NCBI RefSeq assembly: GCF_009712035.1
Contig: NZ_VILB01000009.1
Span: 62,001 to 126,000, forward strand
DNA length: 64,000 bases
Direction: 5' to 3'
Source: Anabaena sp. UHCC 0187
GTDB taxonomy: Bacteria; Cyanobacteriota; Cyanobacteriia; Cyanobacteriales; Nostocaceae
Under the pieces are notes generated by a model. The model searched no databases. It worked only from the letters and a program-made list of their open reading frames with translations, and was not told the origin of the DNA. Made by a program: the position numbers and the translations under genes. This document shows positions 27,067 to 36,394 of this stretch, one piece after another (within the stretch, counting starts at the first letter, position 1; each line of letters starts with the position of its first letter).

Positions 27067-29361
27067 GTGCGAATTCCGCTCGATTACTACCGGATTTTAG
27101 GATTACCGTTGGCGGCAAGTGAGGAACAATTGCGACAGGCATATAGCGATCGCATTGTCCAATTGCCACGACGGGAATATTCGGCTACATCTATATCTTC
27201 TCGCAAATGGCTGATTGAAAAAGCTTATATGGTTTTATTAGATACTCAAGAGCGAAAAGCTTATGATCAGCTTTATCTATCTCATGCCTACTCTCCTAAT
27301 ACAACTGCTGATAAAGTTCCACTAGAAACCCTAACAGATAGTAACTCTAAATATCCAGATGCTCAAGGTCTCAGCATCGAAATTACCTCAGATCGATTTG
27401 TTGGCTCTTTATTAATTCTCCAAGAATTAGGAGAATATGAATTGGTATTAAAACTTGGCCGCCCGTACTTAGTTAATAAACCTAGTTCAGTTAGTGTCAA
27501 AACAGGTCATCGTGTCACCCAGGCAGAAATTCCTGAAAACCCAGACTTACCAGATATTATCCTCACTGTGTCCTTAGCTTGCCTAGAACTAGGACGGGAA
27601 CAATGGCAACAAGGTCACTATGAGAATGCCGCAGTATCTTTAGAAACTGGTGAAGAATTATTAGCACGGGAAGGATTATTTGCCAGCGTCCGCGCCGAAA
27701 TGACGGCGGATCTTTACAAGCTTCGTCCCTATCGCATCTTAGAACTATTAGCACTACCACTAGCAGAAATTACTAAACGACGACAGGGGCTAGAATTATT
27801 ACAAAGCATATTAGAAGATCGTGGCGGAATTGATGGCACTGGCAATGATCAATCCGGCTTAAATATAGATGACTTTTTGCGATTTATCCAACAAATTCGC
27901 CACTATTTAACAGTATCAGAACAGCATAAACTTTTTGAATTAGAAAGTAAACGCCCCTCAGCCGTAGCCACATATTTAGCAGTATACTCCTTAATTGCTA
28001 GAGGTTTTGCCCAACGTCAACCAGCTTTAATTCGCCAATCCAAGCAACTGTTAATGCAACTAGGCAAACGCCAAGATGTGCATTTAGAACAATCTCTTTG
28101 TGCTTTGCTGATGGGACAAACCGAAGAAGCCACCCGTGTTTTAGAACTAAGTCAAGAATATGAAGCTTTAGCTTTTATTCGGGAAAAATCCCAAGACTCA
28201 CCAGACCTATTACCAGGACTGTGTTTATACACTGAACAATGGTTACAACAGGAAGTATTTCCCCATTTTCGGGATTTAGCAAAACAGCAGGCTGCTTTAA
28301 AAGACTACTTTGCCGATAGACAAGTACAGGCTTATTTAGAATCTTTGCCCACCGATGCCCAAATCACTAATGAATGGGCAGTAATTAATCATCAATCCTT
28401 TCCCCACCCAGACATAAATCATTTCCGTAAACAGGCTAATAACAGCATAGAAACACAACAATATCATCACCAACCAGCCAATTCTGAGTTATTAGAAACA
28501 CATCCTCGACCTCAAGCCGAATCTACCCAGGTTTCTTTACCGAAATCGAATCATGTACCAACAAATGGAAATGGGAGAAATCAATCATCTCAAATACCTT
28601 TAACACCAACAGCAACAACCCCCAACAGAAACCCACAGCAACGTCATGGTCATTCTCAACCAGCTATAAACCAGCAGCCCTCAAAACGCAGACGACGTAA
28701 ACCCAGCACTAATAACATTCTTCAGCGTTTTTTACATTCTCAAACTAATTTTCTCAGTAGCTTAGACCCAAAAACACGCCTAGTTTGGCTAGTTTTCTTC
28801 TCATTAGGAGGATTATTAGTTTTCTCGTTATTAGTATCTACGACTTTTAACTTGGTAAAAAATATCGTCTCTCCTAGTCCATCATTACAGGGAGAACAGT
28901 TAGCAATACAACTGAATCAACCACCAATAAATATTCCTGACCCCAATAGCCCAAGCGAATCAAGCAACGAAGAACTGACAAAGGAAACAGCAAAGGAAGT
29001 CATTGAAACTTGGTTATCTGCCAAAGCCGCAGCTTTAGGACAGGATCATGATGTTAATGGTTTAAATGAAATTTTAACAGGTGCAGTTTTATATCAATGG
29101 CAGTCAGTAGCCCAACAAGAACAAGAAGATAAACGCTATCGCCAATATAAACATAATGTAGAAATATTATCTGTTTCTAAAAAAGGTACAGATAAAGATT
29201 CTGCATCTGTAGACGTTAAGGTACAAGAAGTTACCCAGTTCTATGAAAATAGTCAGCCAAAAAAGTCCTCTGATGAAAAATTGCGTGTTCGCTATGATTT
29301 AGTTCGCAAAGAAGGTAAATGGCTGATTCAGCGAATGTCAGTAATTCAAACGTTTTTGTAA
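27067..29361 (+). CDS. zipN: Cell division protein Ftn2/ZipN (ARC6-like)
   Basis: Cyanobacterial divisome scaffold that anchors FtsZ to the membrane; chloroplast ARC6 is its descendant. The 764-residue protein starts with GTG. It opens with a J-domain-like part YYRILGLPLAASEEQL to AYDQLY (residues 7-70) lacking the HPD motif. Next come a long helical region, a Gln/Pro/Asn-rich linker (about 470-560), one membrane helix LVWLVFFSLGGLLVFSLLVS (about 577-600) and the C-terminal IMS domain (about 645-764, ETWLSAKAAALG to GKWLIQRMSVI). All parts match Ftn2/ZipN. Confidence 0.95.
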   Translation: MRIPLDYYRILGLPLAASEEQLRQAYSDRIVQLPRREYSATSISSRKWLIEKAYMVLLDTQERKAYDQLYLSHAYSPNTTADKVPLETLTDSNSKYPDAQGLSIEITSDRFVGSLLILQELGEYELVLKLGRPYLVNKPSSVSVKTGHRVTQAEIPENPDLPDIILTVSLACLELGREQWQQGHYENAAVSLETGEELLAREGLFASVRAEMTADLYKLRPYRILELLALPLAEITKRRQGLELLQSILEDRGGIDGTGNDQSGLNIDDFLRFIQQIRHYLTVSEQHKLFELESKRPSAVATYLAVYSLIARGFAQRQPALIRQSKQLLMQLGKRQDVHLEQSLCALLMGQTEEATRVLELSQEYEALAFIREKSQDSPDLLPGLCLYTEQWLQQEVFPHFRDLAKQQAALKDYFADRQVQAYLESLPTDAQITNEWAVINHQSFPHPDINHFRKQANNSIETQQYHHQPANSELLETHPRPQAESTQVSLPKSNHVPTNGNGRNQSSQIPLTPTATTPNRNPQQRHGHSQPAINQQPSKRRRRKPSTNNILQRFLHSQTNFLSSLDPKTRLVWLVFFSLGGLLVFSLLVSTTFNLVKNIVSPSPSLQGEQLAIQLNQPPINIPDPNSPSESSNEELTKETAKEVIETWLSAKAAALGQDHDVNGLNEILTGAVLYQWQSVAQQEQEDKRYRQYKHNVEILSVSKKGTDKDSASVDVKVQEVTQFYENSQPKKSSDEKLRVRYDLVRKEGKWLIQRMSVIQTFL

Positions 29362-29786
29362 TTGGTCAGTTGTCAGTTGTCAGTTGTTCGTTGTTCGTTG
29401 TTCGTTGTTATGAATGTCATCAAATCTTGATAATAATTCCGTGTCTGAGATCACTATGTTAAGGTTTCATGACAAAATGATCCCCGCAGGGCTGATAACT
29501 ACGTGAAACAGAGTAAAACCTATCTTTAGACCCCTTGATCCCTAGATAGTTTTACTGGTTAATATTTACTTAACAACTCTTTGCAATATCCAAGAAATGC
29601 AAAATAAAGGCATAACTAGGAATTAGAAGGGTTGGTATCTTAATAAAAAAACGCACAGTAAACAAATTTAACACTGGGGCAAAACCAGGGGTCAGGAATA
29701 AAAAAATCTGGGTAGATGAAATATCATCAAACTCTTTTTAACCCGGAAAAAATAATTTACCTTGTAAACTACTGGAGGCCAAATTA
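29362..29786. other. Gap between zipN and DUF4912 gene
   Basis: 425 bases. Starts with tandem repeats at 29364-29410 directly after the zipN stop. A GATCCCCGCAGGG dispersed-repeat fragment occurs near 29478. The DUF4912 gene has a clear ribosome site (TGGAGGCC) ten bases before its ATG. Confidence 0.6.
29364..29410. repeat. GTCAGTT and GTTCGTT heptamer repeats
   Basis: Three units of GTCAGTT followed by about four units of GTTCGTT. Two different heptamers are joined head to tail immediately after a stop codon. Confidence 0.88.
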
Positions 29787-31034
29787 ATGGCAAAAGAACG
29801 CCCACCGCTAGAAGAGATGACATTACGGCAATTACGCAAAGTTGCCAGCGAATACTGTATATCTCGTTATAGCAGAATGCGGAAATCGCAGCTATTAGCA
29901 TCAATTGAAGACGTTCAGCGTAGTAAGTTCTCGCTCAGTTCATCCCCTAATCTGGAGGCACAAGAAACCGTGGAAGCAGCAAAATTTGAGTTAGGTCAAG
30001 AAGATCGCACTGGTGGTTCTCTCGCTGATGTTGATGAAGCACTAGCCGATTTACCCGCAGGTTATGGTGACAGCCGGATAGTTTTGTTACCTCGTGATCC
30101 TCAATGGGCTTACACTTACTGGGATATTCCTAACGACCATAAAGAAGCACTGCGTCGTCAAGGTGGACAGACTCTAGCACTACGGATTTATGATGTCACC
30201 GACATTGATATAGATTATCAAAGTCCCCACAGTATCCAAGAATACCCTGCTGATGAACTAGCGAGAGAATGGTACTTGCCAATTCCCGTGAGCGATCGTG
30301 ATTATGTGATAGATGTCGGTTATCGCACCGCTGATGGTGGTTGGTTAGTATTAGCGCGTTCCGCGAGAGTGCATATTCCCCCTGTATATCCTTCCGACTG
30401 GATTGAAGATGTCTTCATCACAGTAGATTTTGAAGAAGACCTCCGCGGTAAAACCTTCTATGAATTAGTTCCCCCATCGAAGAAATTACCAACTGCTGCT
30501 TCTGCTGGTGGTAGCAACCCCATTTACGAAGAAATCTTTGGTATGGCAGAATCTGCCGAAGCTCAACGGGTTGCAGGTTCTATCTTCGGTTCTATGCAGC
30601 ACGTCCCCGGTTCTGCTGCTCCAGAACAAGCTCTCAGTTCCTACGTTTTCCCATCTGGGGTAGGTATGTGGGCTGTTCCTAACGTATCTGGTTTAACGAT
30701 GTCCGGTGTGGGAATGTCTGGTGTCGGCTTCTCCGCTTCCGCTGTTCCTGTGCGTCCTCGCAAGTTCTGGTTAGTTGCTGATGCTGAATTGATTGTTTAC
30801 GGTGCAACTGAACCTGATGCAAATGTTACTATTGGTGGTCGTCCCATTAAACTCAATTCCGATGGTACATTCCGCTTCCAAATGTCCTTCCAAGATGGTT
30901 TAATTGACTATCCAATTCTAGCGGTTGCCGCTGATGGTGAGCAAACCCGTTCTATTCACATGAAGTTTGAGCGGGAAACACCTTCTCGTCATACTAACAC
31001 CAAAGATGAAGCTGTCCTGGAATGGATGGTATAA
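29787..31034 (+). CDS. DUF4912 domain-containing protein
   Basis: A 415-residue conserved cyanobacterial protein. The N-terminus (ERPPLEEMTLRQLRKVASEYCISRYSRMRKSQL) is a SAP/Rho-N-like helical motif that may bind nucleic acid. The DUF4912 domain follows: DSRIVLLPRDPQWAYTYWD, then WYLPIPVSDRDYVIDVGY. The rest is Gly/Ser/Ala-rich with repeated GVGMSG, and the final part resembles a beta-sandwich (DANVTIGGRPIKLNSDGTF). The role is unknown. A strong terminator follows. Confidence 0.88.
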   Translation: MAKERPPLEEMTLRQLRKVASEYCISRYSRMRKSQLLASIEDVQRSKFSLSSSPNLEAQETVEAAKFELGQEDRTGGSLADVDEALADLPAGYGDSRIVLLPRDPQWAYTYWDIPNDHKEALRRQGGQTLALRIYDVTDIDIDYQSPHSIQEYPADELAREWYLPIPVSDRDYVIDVGYRTADGGWLVLARSARVHIPPVYPSDWIEDVFITVDFEEDLRGKTFYELVPPSKKLPTAASAGGSNPIYEEIFGMAESAEAQRVAGSIFGSMQHVPGSAAPEQALSSYVFPSGVGMWAVPNVSGLTMSGVGMSGVGFSASAVPVRPRKFWLVADAELIVYGATEPDANVTIGGRPIKLNSDGTFRFQMSFQDGLIDYPILAVAADGEQTRSIHMKFERETPSRHTNTKDEAVLEWMV

Positions 31035-31077
31035 CTTCTGTATCTGAAGATTAATCATAACTGCAATTGTTAATTTT

Positions 31078-31108
31078 ACCCGCTATAGTATTCCTGTAGC
31101 GGGTTTTT
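31078..31108 (+). terminator. Intrinsic terminator of the DUF4912 gene
   Basis: ACCCGCTA, loop of eleven, TAGCGGGT, then TTTTATATTTT: an eight-pair GC-rich stem and T tract about 45 bases after the stop. It ends just before the next ATG at 31116. Confidence 0.92.
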
Positions 31109-31115
31109 ATATTTT

Positions 31116-32042
31116 ATGTTTACCAAAAAATTCATTTTTCTATCTTTGTTAACGATAACGACAACTGTAATATCTGGTTGTCAGGATGTGATAGCTAATT
31201 CAGCAACAAAACAGTCTACTAATTGTCCTGGCAAAAATCCTCAATTTAGTATTGAGTTTTTTAAGACTAATAATAAGGGTGAAAGATATTCTAAAGGTAT
31301 CAATCATGTAATTATTTTTAATCCCCAATCTCCAGAGTTAGATTTTAAAGTAAATGTGGGTTTAGCTCATCGGATTTATGCTAAAGATGCTAGGGGAAGA
31401 TTTCGTAGAGAATATGTACCCAAACAATTTGGAGAAATTATCAGAGATGGTAATTCTCAATTAAATGGTAAATCACCAATTGCAGCGATTAATGCTGACT
31501 ATATAGATCCAAAAAATCAACCCCAAGGTTTAAATATTTCTCGCGGGGTTGAGTATTCAGGAGCATTTAAAAATAGACGTTCTTCCTTTGGAATATCAGG
31601 GGGAAATCCTCAACAACGAAAAGCAACTATGGGGACTGGAAGCAGAGGTGCAAATATTCTGAATTATAATATGGTGGGAGGTAATGGTAGATTTTATAAT
31701 CAAGGACAATTTAAGGATATTTGCAAAGCGTTAGGAGAATTTGCTTGTAAAGGTGCTACTAATCGTTCTTTAGTTGCGATTACCAGTAAAGGTTATGTGA
31801 TTCTGTTAGTAAATGATGTGAAAGCTAATTCTAGTATTCAGTTTTCTGCTAATAATAAGGAATTACTCCCCAATCAGTTTGATGATGTGTTAACAGGAAT
31901 TGCTAAAAATAACTGTCTGGGGACAATTAAAGAAGGGATGTTATTTGATGGGGGAATGTCTCCAGGGTTGTTTTATAATAATAAAGTCTATGTGGAGAAT
32001 TTCGGACCCATTGGTTCGGTATTTTTGATTTATAAAAAGTGA
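31116..32042 (+). CDS. Phosphodiester glycosidase family lipoprotein
   Basis: 308-residue protein of the NAGPA-like phosphodiester glycosidase family. An N-terminal signal with lipobox VISGC (about residue 18-22) predicts a lipoprotein. The core shows INADYIDPKNQPQGLNISRG, NRSLVAITSKGYVILLVND and the C-terminal block MLFDGGMSPGLFYNNK, which is the family's conserved DGG-type catalytic region. The family hydrolyses phosphodiester links to sugars (uncovering enzyme-like). The natural substrate here is unknown. It has a short upstream region directly after a terminator. Confidence 0.85.
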   Translation: MFTKKFIFLSLLTITTTVISGCQDVIANSATKQSTNCPGKNPQFSIEFFKTNNKGERYSKGINHVIIFNPQSPELDFKVNVGLAHRIYAKDARGRFRREYVPKQFGEIIRDGNSQLNGKSPIAAINADYIDPKNQPQGLNISRGVEYSGAFKNRRSSFGISGGNPQQRKATMGTGSRGANILNYNMVGGNGRFYNQGQFKDICKALGEFACKGATNRSLVAITSKGYVILLVNDVKANSSIQFSANNKELLPNQFDDVLTGIAKNNCLGTIKEGMLFDGGMSPGLFYNNKVYVENFGPIGSVFLIYKK

Positions 32043-32142
32043 ACGTGTTTTGTAGAAATCTAAAAAAGAATAGGGAAATTTAAGCTGACAATATTTTGGA
32101 AACAAAGACTTTTTCAACAAACCCTATGTAGATTACTTTATA

Positions 32143-32727
32143 TTATTCACTGGATAAGTTATTATCGAACTTGATGATTTTCATGAATTTACGCCAGAGC
32201 GATCGCACTACTTTTTTTTGTTGAATTGTGTGGAGAATAATAAAAGCCAAAAATGTATAGGCTAACCAAAAATGCAAATTTCTGCCAATATCAACCATTT
32301 CTGAATTTTGCGGGAAAATATCTGGTAAAACAATGCCAAAAAAACTCACATTATTACTTTTATATGAGTTAGAAAGCAAGAAACCAGCAACAGGAACAGC
32401 CCACATAAAAATATATAAACTGCTATGTAGAGCAACAGTTTTAAACCATTCTGGAGTCAACTTAGGAAATTTTTTAGTATATTTTCGCCACCAAACACGC
32501 AACAATACTAAAATTCGCCAAGTGAGTACAGCCATCACTAAAACAGCCATTGATTTATGAAAATCATAAAGGGAAGAACGAATAAAAACTTCCCTTGGCA
32601 ACCTGGCCATAAATGTTCCAGTTGCGAACAATATTATATAACCAACTGACATCCACCAATGGATTGACATTAGATGCTTAAAAGCAGAATTTTGCCTAGA
32701 TTTAGGAGGTGTATGAGCTGAAAGCAT
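32143..32727 (-). CDS. Cytochrome b561-like membrane protein
   Basis: A 194-residue protein with four membrane helices: WWMSVGYIILFATGTFMA, FHKSMAVLVMAVLTWRIL, SSLYIFMWAVPVAGFLL and NLHFWLAYTFLAFIILHTI. His residues suitable for haem b appear in the first, second and fourth helices (IHWWM, DFHKS, NLHFW, ILHTI). This is the bacterial cytochrome b561/b6-domain family, which moves electrons across the membrane. The electron partners are unknown. A monocistronic gene, convergent with the glycosidase and divergent from moeA. Confidence 0.85.
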   Translation of the reverse strand: MLSAHTPPKSRQNSAFKHLMSIHWWMSVGYIILFATGTFMARLPREVFIRSSLYDFHKSMAVLVMAVLTWRILVLLRVWWRKYTKKFPKLTPEWFKTVALHSSLYIFMWAVPVAGFLLSNSYKSNNVSFFGIVLPDIFPQNSEMVDIGRNLHFWLAYTFLAFIILHTIQQKKVVRSLWRKFMKIIKFDNNLSSE

Positions 32728-32916
32728 ATATTATAATGATTGATGAAATTATCTAATAATAAAGTCTTGTAAATTTAGTTTAGCAAAGATTTAAGTCAAA
32801 TGACAATTGATAATTGACAACTAACAACGCTTACTAACCCAGATTCGAGACTATTCTGATCTCCTTCTAATTCTTCTTCCTGACTCCTAGCCCTAACGAA
32901 AAGAAGCCTATTCACT

Positions 32917-34143
32917 ATGTTATCAGTCAAAGATGCAGAAACTATTATTTTTACTGCTGTCCAATCATTAAATCAAGAACGTGATATTGAAGTTGTTGAT
33001 TTATTAACAGCTTCACACCGCATTTTAGCAACTCCAGTAATTAGTTCTTTAGATTTTCCTCACTGGGATAATTCCGCAATGGATGGTTTTGCAGTGCGTT
33101 ATCAAGATGTGCAAAATTCAAATCCTGAAAATCCGACAATTTTAGAAATTGTCGAAGAGATTCCCGCAGGATATCAACCCCAAATTACTATTAAACCAGG
33201 ACAAGCAGCCAGGATTTTCACCGGTGCAATTATGCCAAAAGGTGCAGATACTGTAGTTATGCAGGAAAAAACTAATTTACAGGAAAACCGAGTTTCTATC
33301 TTTGCGACACCACAACCCCAAGAATTTGTTAGACATCAAGGAGACTTTTATCAAGCAGGAAAAGAACTTTTACCCGCAGGAATTAGCCTCAATGCAGCGG
33401 AAATTGCGATTTTAGCCGCAGCACAATTACCTAAAATCAGTGTTTTCCGTCGTCCACGGGTGGCAATTTTTTCCAGTGGTGATGAATTAGTAACACCAGA
33501 ACAAACCCTAAAATCTGGACAAATAGTAGATTCTAACCAATATGCTTTAGCAGCTTTGGTAAAAGAATTAGGTGCAGAAGTGTTAATGTTAGGAATTGTT
33601 AAAGATGATCAAACTGCTTTAACAGAGACTATAAATTATGCCATTAATCATGCGGATATAGTTCTTTCTTCTGGTGGAGTTTCTGTCGGTGATTATGATT
33701 ATATTGATAAAATCTTAGCATCACTGGGGGCAAAAATTCATTTTCGCGCCGTGCAAATGCGTCCAGGAAAACCTTTAACATTTGCCACATTTCCCAATTC
33801 CTTTTATTTTGGTTTACCAGGAAATCCCGTTGCTGCATTAGTCACATTTTGGAGATTTGTGCAACCAACAATCAAAAAACTTTCAGGAATGAATACAGGT
33901 TGGGAAGCAAAATTTATCAAAGTGAAATCCCATTCTGAATTAAAATCTAACGGAAAAATGGAAACTTATATTTGGGGTAACTTAAATTTAAATGATGGTA
34001 TTTATGAATTTCAGCAAACAAGTGGTAATTTAAATTCTGGGAACTTAATTAACTTAGCCCAAACTAATGCTTTAGCAGTTTTACCAGTAGGGAAAACCTT
34101 AGTTTCTCCAGGAGAAGAAACTTTAGTTATGCAAATGGGATAA
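32917..34143 (+). CDS. moeA: Molybdopterin molybdotransferase
   Basis: Inserts molybdate into adenylated molybdopterin to give molybdenum cofactor, needed for nitrate reductase. The 408-residue length is normal. Blocks seen: PHWDNSAMDGFAVRYQD (N-terminal MoeA signature), ARIFTGAIMPKGADTVVMQE, VAIFSSGDELV, SSGGVSVGDYDYI (MPT-binding TSGGVS region) and MRPGKPLTFA, then FGLPGNPVAALVTF. No other moa/moe genes lie nearby. Confidence 0.95.
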   Translation: MLSVKDAETIIFTAVQSLNQERDIEVVDLLTASHRILATPVISSLDFPHWDNSAMDGFAVRYQDVQNSNPENPTILEIVEEIPAGYQPQITIKPGQAARIFTGAIMPKGADTVVMQEKTNLQENRVSIFATPQPQEFVRHQGDFYQAGKELLPAGISLNAAEIAILAAAQLPKISVFRRPRVAIFSSGDELVTPEQTLKSGQIVDSNQYALAALVKELGAEVLMLGIVKDDQTALTETINYAINHADIVLSSGGVSVGDYDYIDKILASLGAKIHFRAVQMRPGKPLTFATFPNSFYFGLPGNPVAALVTFWRFVQPTIKKLSGMNTGWEAKFIKVKSHSELKSNGKMETYIWGNLNLNDGIYEFQQTSGNLNSGNLINLAQTNALAVLPVGKTLVSPGEETLVMQMG

Positions 34144-34255
34144 CCTACTTTCCTTTATTAACAGTAAATTCTCATTCAGACAACAAGGAAACAATATAAT
34201 ATTAGCCACCGTCAATAATAATTGATCATCTTTGTATTTTGCCTCAAAAGAAACC

Positions 34256-34789
34256 ATGAAAACCATCATCATCTTAACCACAATTATATCTTTAGGTAGT
34301 GTAATTACTCTCAAATCTATGCCTGCTATTGCTAATCCCAGCCAGCAACACCATCAAACTAACAAGAGGAATAAACTGGAACCTGTAGTAATTCCTAATA
34401 ATCAATTACCAACACCTTTAACTAAAGGAATGGTATTTAGAGAAATCGCTAGTGGAGGAATAACAGGCAGAACTTATCAAACAGTGTTACTAGATGATGG
34501 TAGACTTTTAGGAGTATTAATAGGAGATGCTAACGACTCACAGCGTAGCGTGAAAAAAGTTTCTCCACAACAAGTTAAACAATTTGAACGATTACTAAAC
34601 CAAACAAAATTTGAAAAATTCAACAAATTGAGTTTCCCAGCACCTCAAGGTTCAGCAGATTATATTACCTATACCCTAACTAGTCAAACAGTCACAAACC
34701 AATATAATGACATCTCAGAAAATCAACTACCAAAGGAACTATATAGAGTTGTCGAAGCATGGAACAAATTAAAAAATAGCGCGGAATAA
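34256..34789 (+). CDS. Exported hypothetical protein
   Basis: A 177-residue protein using the ATG at 34256; an upstream in-frame start at 34232 adds only eight residues. The N-terminus is a clear signal peptide (MKTIIILTTIISLGSVITL, cleavage near AIAN). The mature part is soluble with FREIASGGITGRTYQTVLLDDGRLLG and VSPQQVKQFERLLNQTKFEKFNKL, a pattern seen in small cyanobacterial exported proteins. I do not recognise a function. Confidence 0.75.
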   Translation: MKTIIILTTIISLGSVITLKSMPAIANPSQQHHQTNKRNKLEPVVIPNNQLPTPLTKGMVFREIASGGITGRTYQTVLLDDGRLLGVLIGDANDSQRSVKKVSPQQVKQFERLLNQTKFEKFNKLSFPAPQGSADYITYTLTSQTVTNQYNDISENQLPKELYRVVEAWNKLKNSAE

Positions 34790-34797
34790 ATAACCCA

Positions 34798-34824
34798 AAT
34801 CCTCAACTTCTAAAATTGAGGATT
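34798..34824. terminator. Hairpin after the exported hypothetical protein
   Basis: AATCCTCAA, nine-base loop, TTGAGGATT: a nine-pair hairpin eight bases after the stop. There is no following T run, so it may be a dispersed palindrome rather than a terminator. Confidence 0.4.
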
Positions 34825-34841
34825 GAAATCACACTCTTAAT

Positions 34842-34880
34842 TTCTCTCTGTGCCTCTGCGCCTCTGCGTGAGAAAAAAAA
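34842..34880. repeat. Second copy of the GTGCCTCTGCG repeat
   Basis: Nearly identical to 11685-11719 (TTCTCTCTGTGCCTCTGCG then CCTCTGCGTGAGAAAAAAAA), and again located one or two bases past a minus-strand stop codon, here that of the acyltransferase. Confidence 0.8.
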
Positions 34881-34881
34881 A

Positions 34882-36276
34882 TTATCCCTTATCCACCAAA
34901 CCCTCCAAAACCTGTTGTAAATCATTCGTCAACTCAGCCACAGATTGTCTAGCAGCAACCCGACTACTTTTATAAACCGGATAACGTTCAGAAACAGAAA
35001 TTGGTTCACCCACAGTCATCTTCACCTGCTGCTTACCCAATTGTGGACGATTTACAGGAATATTTCCCTTAATTTTATTCACCATATCCCATAAAAGTAA
35101 AGTCATTTCTGCAAATCTTTCCACCGTTGGTTTTTCGCGGATATAAACACCAGAAACAGCCACAAAACTCTCAACTAACCTCATGTGCCACATCCGAAAA
35201 TATGCTTCCTCAGCAATTCTATCTCCCAAACTTTTCTCAATGGGTGATAATGATTTAAGATCCTTAAAATCTTCCCTAAATATATAATTCCACCCCGCTT
35301 GTTCTACCCGTCTACATCTATCATTCCAATTGCCTCTAGATGGTAAATCAAAATATTGTTCAGCAATGAACAAGGCTACATTCATGACAGCTTGTAACCG
35401 ATAAGCTAAAGCATCATTTCTATCAGTAATTTCCCCATTAGTAATCTTTTTATCTGGCAATTTTTGATGATAAAATTTAGTGTAAAATTGCTCCATTACC
35501 GATAATAAATGTTCAGCCAAACTTAATAATCGAGGATAAAGTGCAGCCAAAGAAGTCTCAGTTTTCTCCTGATTTACAGATAAACCACTAGCTGCTTCTA
35601 AATCAGTTAACAAATTTGCTATATTGTCCCAAGGCTCATTTACATAACTATATTTAATTCCAATTGGTAAAATTAGAACTTCCTCATTTCTTCCCGCTTT
35701 TTGTAAATCTTCCGCACACCAAAAACCCATCTGTGCGATACCCGGTTCTAAGGGACTGATTATCTCTGATAAACCATTTGTAGCCCCTTCTGGCGCAGCA
35801 GCCATGGGAAACTGACCATTAATATACAAATCCCGTGCGGAACGCAACCCAGTCCAGTCAGCTTTACCGCGTTGAATCGGAGTTCCTCCCAAATGGGAAA
35901 TTACCCAACCCACATGAGAACCAGCCCAGAGAGGAATTCCCCGATCATAGATAAAATGAGCATGAAGCGGATATTCTAGCTGTGTACCCCCAACTCGTGC
36001 TACTTTAGGCAAGATTTGGGACAGTAAATAAGTTAAACAAAGAGGGTCTGCTGTTTGAGGATGACGAAACGCCAACATAAACCGGATTTTACCATCCTGA
36101 AACCGCTGATAACAATCTGCCAAAGTTTCAACGTTGTCTGCTTCAATGTCGCTAATAGGTGTTTTCCACCGAATCCAGTCAGGTAGTACAAAATGTACTA
36201 ATTTTAACAATAAAGGGTTAAAAGCCGGGGGAATAAATTCTAAAGGTGGTTGTGCTTGATACATTGCTTCAGACAA
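34882..36276 (-). CDS. PlsC-like lysophospholipid acyltransferase
   Basis: A 464-residue protein with a 1-acylglycerol-3-phosphate acyltransferase-type core: a FRHPQTADP block (HX4D, near residue 70-78), IPLWAGSHVGW, GTPIQRGKADW and AAAPEGATNG (the EGxxN-like substrate motif). The C-terminal 250 residues are helical and not recognised. This longer form is common in cyanobacteria. It probably acylates a glycerolipid or related acceptor at the membrane; the acceptor is not inferable. Confidence 0.78.
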   Translation of the reverse strand: MSEAMYQAQPPLEFIPPAFNPLLLKLVHFVLPDWIRWKTPISDIEADNVETLADCYQRFQDGKIRFMLAFRHPQTADPLCLTYLLSQILPKVARVGGTQLEYPLHAHFIYDRGIPLWAGSHVGWVISHLGGTPIQRGKADWTGLRSARDLYINGQFPMAAAPEGATNGLSEIISPLEPGIAQMGFWCAEDLQKAGRNEEVLILPIGIKYSYVNEPWDNIANLLTDLEAASGLSVNQEKTETSLAALYPRLLSLAEHLLSVMEQFYTKFYHQKLPDKKITNGEITDRNDALAYRLQAVMNVALFIAEQYFDLPSRGNWNDRCRRVEQAGWNYIFREDFKDLKSLSPIEKSLGDRIAEEAYFRMWHMRLVESFVAVSGVYIREKPTVERFAEMTLLLWDMVNKIKGNIPVNRPQLGKQQVKMTVGEPISVSERYPVYKSSRVAARQSVAELTNDLQQVLEGLVDKG

Positions 36277-36394
36277 GGTAGTTATCTCCTCAAGTTATAG
36301 CAGGTGACAGGTGACAGAAAAATGCTTATAAGTCTTTCTGTAGCTGGGGTTAATCTTTCCTGATTTGAAAAGTTAGTAAGTAAAGGTAAAAAGA

